Source: Solirubrobacteraceae bacterium
GTDB lineage: Bacteria > Actinomycetota > Thermoleophilia > Solirubrobacterales > Solirubrobacteraceae
Assembly: GCA_017744415.1 (NCBI GenBank)
Contig: JAGIBJ010000066.1
Span: 1 to 45,077, forward strand
Length of the DNA stretch: 45,077 nucleotides
Direction: 5' to 3'
The position numbers were made by a program, and so were the translations under genes. A model generated the notes under the pieces. The model saw only the letters and a list, made by a program, of their open reading frames with translations. It was not told where the DNA came from and searched no databases. Positions 41,099 through 45,077 of the stretch are shown here, in pieces; position 1 is the first letter of the stretch; each line of letters opens with the position of its first letter.

Positions 41099-42019
41099 CT
41101 AGAGGACGATGGCCGGCTCGCGGAACCAGCGGTAGATCCGGCCCGGTTCGGGCTCCCAGATCTCGGCGTGCTCGGCGCCGGGCAGCGTCGCGATTGCTCT
41201 GAACTCACTGGCCATCGCCACCCAGTCGTCGGTCTCCGCGAGCACCGCGGGCTTGCAGCCGATCGGATCGCGCACCACGGCGAAGCCGTCGTGCGTGCCG
41301 ATCGCGAAGGTGAAGAACCCGTCGAGGTCGCGTTCGGCGGCGGCGAGGGCCGCGTCGAGGTCGTCACCTTCGCGGAATCGCCACGTGAGGTAGCCGGCGG
41401 CGACCTCGCTGTCGTTGTCGGTCGCGAAGCTCACGCCACGCTGGCGCAGGGTGCGGCGCAGCCGGTTGTGGTTGCTGAGCGAGCCGTTGTGGACGAGGCA
41501 GAGGTCGGGGCCCGTCGAGAACGGGTGCGAGTGCTCGGTCGTCACGCGGCTCTCGGTTGCCATGCGGGTGTGCGCGATGGCGTGCCCGCCGCTCATCCCT
41601 CGCAGGCCGCAGGCGTCGATCAGCCCGCCCGGGCCCACGGCCAGCCCAGCCCGCTTGAACGTCTCGATCGAGCGACCGGCAGAGAGGAGCACGAGGCCCG
41701 GCTCATGCTCGGCAAGCCATGCCCGCACGTGCTCCGGATCGGCGGCGACGACGAGCACGGCCTGATCGCCGAGTGCGCGCATCACCTCGGCGCTGCCGAG
41801 GAGGCTGAGCGCGTCGGCGACGGCCAGCCAGTCGCGCGGGCCGGCGGGGTCGAGTACCGACACCTTCGCCGAGCCCTCGGGCACCGGGTCACCGTAGATG
41901 GCGACCCCGGCGCTGTCGGGTCCGCGATCGACGAGCTGGTCGATCATCCCCGCCAGGTGGTCACCCAGCGCCGCCTCGAAGGCGGGCGTTTTCGCGAAGA
42001 GCCCTGCGATGCCGCACAT
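41099..42019 (-). CDS. Class II glutamine amidotransferase (MgsA/GlxB-like)
   Basis: The 306-residue product begins MCGIAGLFAKTP, so Cys2 becomes the N-terminal nucleophile of an Ntn-type glutaminase; this decides the ATG at 42019 over the one 9 nt upstream. Other motifs are VDRGPDSAGVAIYG, IAHTRMATESRVTTEHSHPF, LVHNGSLSNHNRLRRTL and ATDNDSEVAAGYL. It releases ammonia from glutamine (or the amine from a gamma-glutamylamide) and channels it to the FMN protein. It is the first gene of the five-gene cluster. Confidence 0.92.
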   Translation of the reverse strand: MCGIAGLFAKTPAFEAALGDHLAGMIDQLVDRGPDSAGVAIYGDPVPEGSAKVSVLDPAGPRDWLAVADALSLLGSAEVMRALGDQAVLVVAADPEHVRAWLAEHEPGLVLLSAGRSIETFKRAGLAVGPGGLIDACGLRGMSGGHAIAHTRMATESRVTTEHSHPFSTGPDLCLVHNGSLSNHNRLRRTLRQRGVSFATDNDSEVAAGYLTWRFREGDDLDAALAAAERDLDGFFTFAIGTHDGFAVVRDPIGCKPAVLAETDDWVAMASEFRAIATLPGAEHAEIWEPEPGRIYRWFREPAIVL

Positions 42020-42104
42020 GGCTCTCAATGTCGCGACTCAGCGCCCGCTTGCCCATAGACGCCTGGCGCACGATCGCGACGGGCGCTGTGTGCAGACTGA
42101 CCAC

Positions 42105-42130
42105 TCCGGAGCCGCCCCCGAGGCTCCGGA
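42105..42130. terminator. Hairpin between the exported protein gene and the amidotransferase cluster
   Basis: TCCGGAGCC (42105-42113) and GGCTCCGGA (42122-42130) are a perfect 9-bp stem with an 8-nt loop. It lies 66 nt past the minus-strand stop at 42196 and 86 nt before the amidotransferase ATG. Terminator of the upstream gene is most likely. Confidence 0.6.
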
Positions 42131-42195
42131 AATGGTGAGTCGTGACGTTCCGGCTTGGCCGGGCGTCGGGGTCGGACGTGCCGACCCGGAGTTGA

Positions 42196-42846
42196 TCAGC
42201 CGCGGCGGTAGGGGTCGACCATCACCGAATCGATGCTGGTCGAGCCGATCGAGCCGCCGGCGAAGGCGCCCCACAGACCGACGCCGAGGGCGACCTGGTT
42301 GCCGGTCGAGGTGAACTTCAGCTGCACGCTGGCGGTGGCGTCCGCACCGGTGAGCGGGATCTTCACCGCGAGCGGTGAGACCTTGGACGGCGACCAGCTG
42401 CCGGAGCCCCAGCTCTGATCGGCGTTCGACGTGAACTGGTAGGTCTTCGTGGCGCCGCCCACGGTGTAGATCACTTGCGCGTTGTAGCCGGCGACGGCGT
42501 TGTCCGGTCGGCTGACGAAGCGGAAGTACGGGTTGGTCTCGTCGACGCAGAACGCCGGCGACGTGGCCGTGGCGTTGAGCGGGAGCTTCAGCGACTTGCT
42601 GCCGGTGGTGATGCCGCTCGTCTCGTTGCCGGACTGGAACGACGCGCCGCCCGTGAGGGTCCAGCCCGCGCTCGACTCGAAGTTGCCGCCCGGAGCGAGC
42701 GAGTAGTCGGCGGTGTCGCCGAACTTGGCGAAGGCCTTGGTGGTCTCGGTCGCCGGGCAGGCAGCGTTCGCGGCGGCCGGGGCTGCGGCGATGGCGGTGG
42801 CGGCGAGCATGCCGGTCAGGAGGGCGTGACCTTTGCGGAGGGGCAT
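42196..42846 (-). CDS. Secreted protein of unknown function
   Basis: The 216-residue product has a clear signal peptide (1-29, MPLRKGHALLTGMLAATAIA...ANA) and a single beta-rich domain with two cysteines (ACPATE and AFCVDE) likely to form a disulfide. It resembles carbohydrate-binding-type jelly rolls (FESSAGWTLTGGASFQSGNE, SVMVDPYRRG), common in surface proteins of this group; this is a weak resemblance. GGAAG lies 6 nt upstream of ATG 42846, favouring it over ATG 42852. Stem-loop in the leader. Confidence 0.75.
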   Translation of the reverse strand: MPLRKGHALLTGMLAATAIAAAPAAANAACPATETTKAFAKFGDTADYSLAPGGNFESSAGWTLTGGASFQSGNETSGITTGSKSLKLPLNATATSPAFCVDETNPYFRFVSRPDNAVAGYNAQVIYTVGGATKTYQFTSNADQSWGSGSWSPSKVSPLAVKIPLTGADATASVQLKFTSTGNQVALGVGLWGAFAGGSIGSTSIDSVMVDPYRRG

Positions 42847-42872
42847 CGACATCTTCCGTGATGAGGGGGACG

Positions 42873-42892
42873 TGCCTCCATCCGTGGAGGCA
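42873..42892 (-). promoter_or_regulatory. Leader stem-loop of the small secreted protein gene
   Basis: TGCCTCCA (42873-42880) and TGGAGGCA (42885-42892) form a perfect 8-bp stem with a 4-nt loop, 26 nt before the ATG at 42846. On the minus strand it precedes the GGAAG ribosome binding site. It may stabilise the mRNA or be a DNA dyad. Confidence 0.5.
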
Positions 42893-43082
42893 TTGCCGTC
42901 GATGTCGGCGGCGGCGCGCGGAGCATGAGTCCCGACGCACCGGATCTCAGGAATCCGAGCGATCGAGAGGCTGTGCCATACGACCCTCAAACGGGGGACG
43001 CGCCGTTGACTGGACGCCTTGCCGATCGGCGCGCCGCCGCTCCGATCGCGCCGCTGCCCTGCGTGGCTGGGAACCTCACACC

Positions 43083-43096
43083 CGAACGTCCGTTCG
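43083..43096. promoter_or_regulatory. LexA SOS box of uvrA
   Basis: CGAACGTCCGTTCG, identical over 14 bp to the box before uvrB. It ends 6 nt before the -10 box and 19 nt before the GTG of uvrA. Confidence 0.9.
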
Positions 43097-43102
43097 CCCG
43101 GC

Positions 43103-43108
43103 TAGACT
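43103..43108 (+). promoter_or_regulatory. -10 box of uvrA, leaderless promoter
   Basis: TAGACT, 7 nt, then GTG at 43116; the same geometry as uvrB. No Shine-Dalgarno sequence. Confidence 0.65.
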
Positions 43109-43115
43109 CACGGTC

Positions 43116-45077
<1,962 letters not shown>

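Noticed and set aside
41099..42019. Complete NADPH glutamate synthase (GltBD)
   Set aside because: The three large-subunit domains are separate genes and no GltD-like small subunit or NADPH-binding protein is present.

Overview
The window is about 45 kb of GC-rich (roughly 70%), gene-dense bacterial chromosome. Several traits suggest a high-GC actinobacterium, most likely Thermoleophilia/Solirubrobacterales-like: a palindromic GAAC-N4-GTTC SOS box, many leaderless ATG/GTG starts right behind a TANNNT -10 box, a DivIVA-like coiled-coil protein, DUF1206, GAF-PucR regulators and many secreted proteins with Thr-Pro linkers. The lineage is an inference. I saw no tRNA, rRNA, CRISPR array or insertion sequence.

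Layout. 1-1030 (-): exported TolB-like propeller gene interrupted by an in-frame amber codon. 1182-3233 (+): SOS box and uvrB. 3301-7430 (+): propeller/Thr-Pro/FecR exported protein overlapping a CHASE2-HD-GYP c-di-GMP phosphodiesterase. 7437-12600: DUF1206 membrane protein, two tandem GST paralogues, a GST N-domain protein, short mutY, LysE-type exporter, DivIVA-like protein. 12736-14472 (+): GAF-PucR regulator. 14479-21713 (-): eight tightly coupled genes that combine a tungstate/molybdate-type ABC importer with ExbB-like and ExbD-like (DUF2149) proteins and a PKD protein on a Pro-rich stalk. A divergent MerR-HTH/TOBE regulator follows (21844-22230). 22404-24560 (+): a diguanylate cyclase carrying two complete membrane-GGDEF modules. 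24695-26916 (+): eutB-eutC. 26929-32673 (-): three secreted proteins, one a glycosidase-like TIM barrel with an RTX-type tail. 32854-35772: GntR regulator and cysteine hydrolase (-) divergent from an APC permease (+). 35773-36349: gene-free repeat island with twin hairpins. 36350-42019 (-): FAD amine oxidase, glutamine-synthetase-like ligase and a glutamate synthase split into three genes. 42196-42846 (-): small secreted protein. 43083 to the end (+): SOS box and uvrA, cut by the window edge.

How the genes fit together. uvrB and uvrA lie 42 kb apart but share an identical 14-bp LexA-type operator just upstream of a leaderless start, so they should be induced together. The 14-22 kb operon looks like oxyanion uptake with an added proton-channel module of the TonB-energising kind; this is the most unusual system here. 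EutBC, the APC permease and the split-GOGAT/ligase/oxidase set suggest use of small amines as a nitrogen source. Two c-di-GMP enzymes of opposite activity, an HD-GYP phosphodiesterase and a double GGDEF cyclase, are also present.
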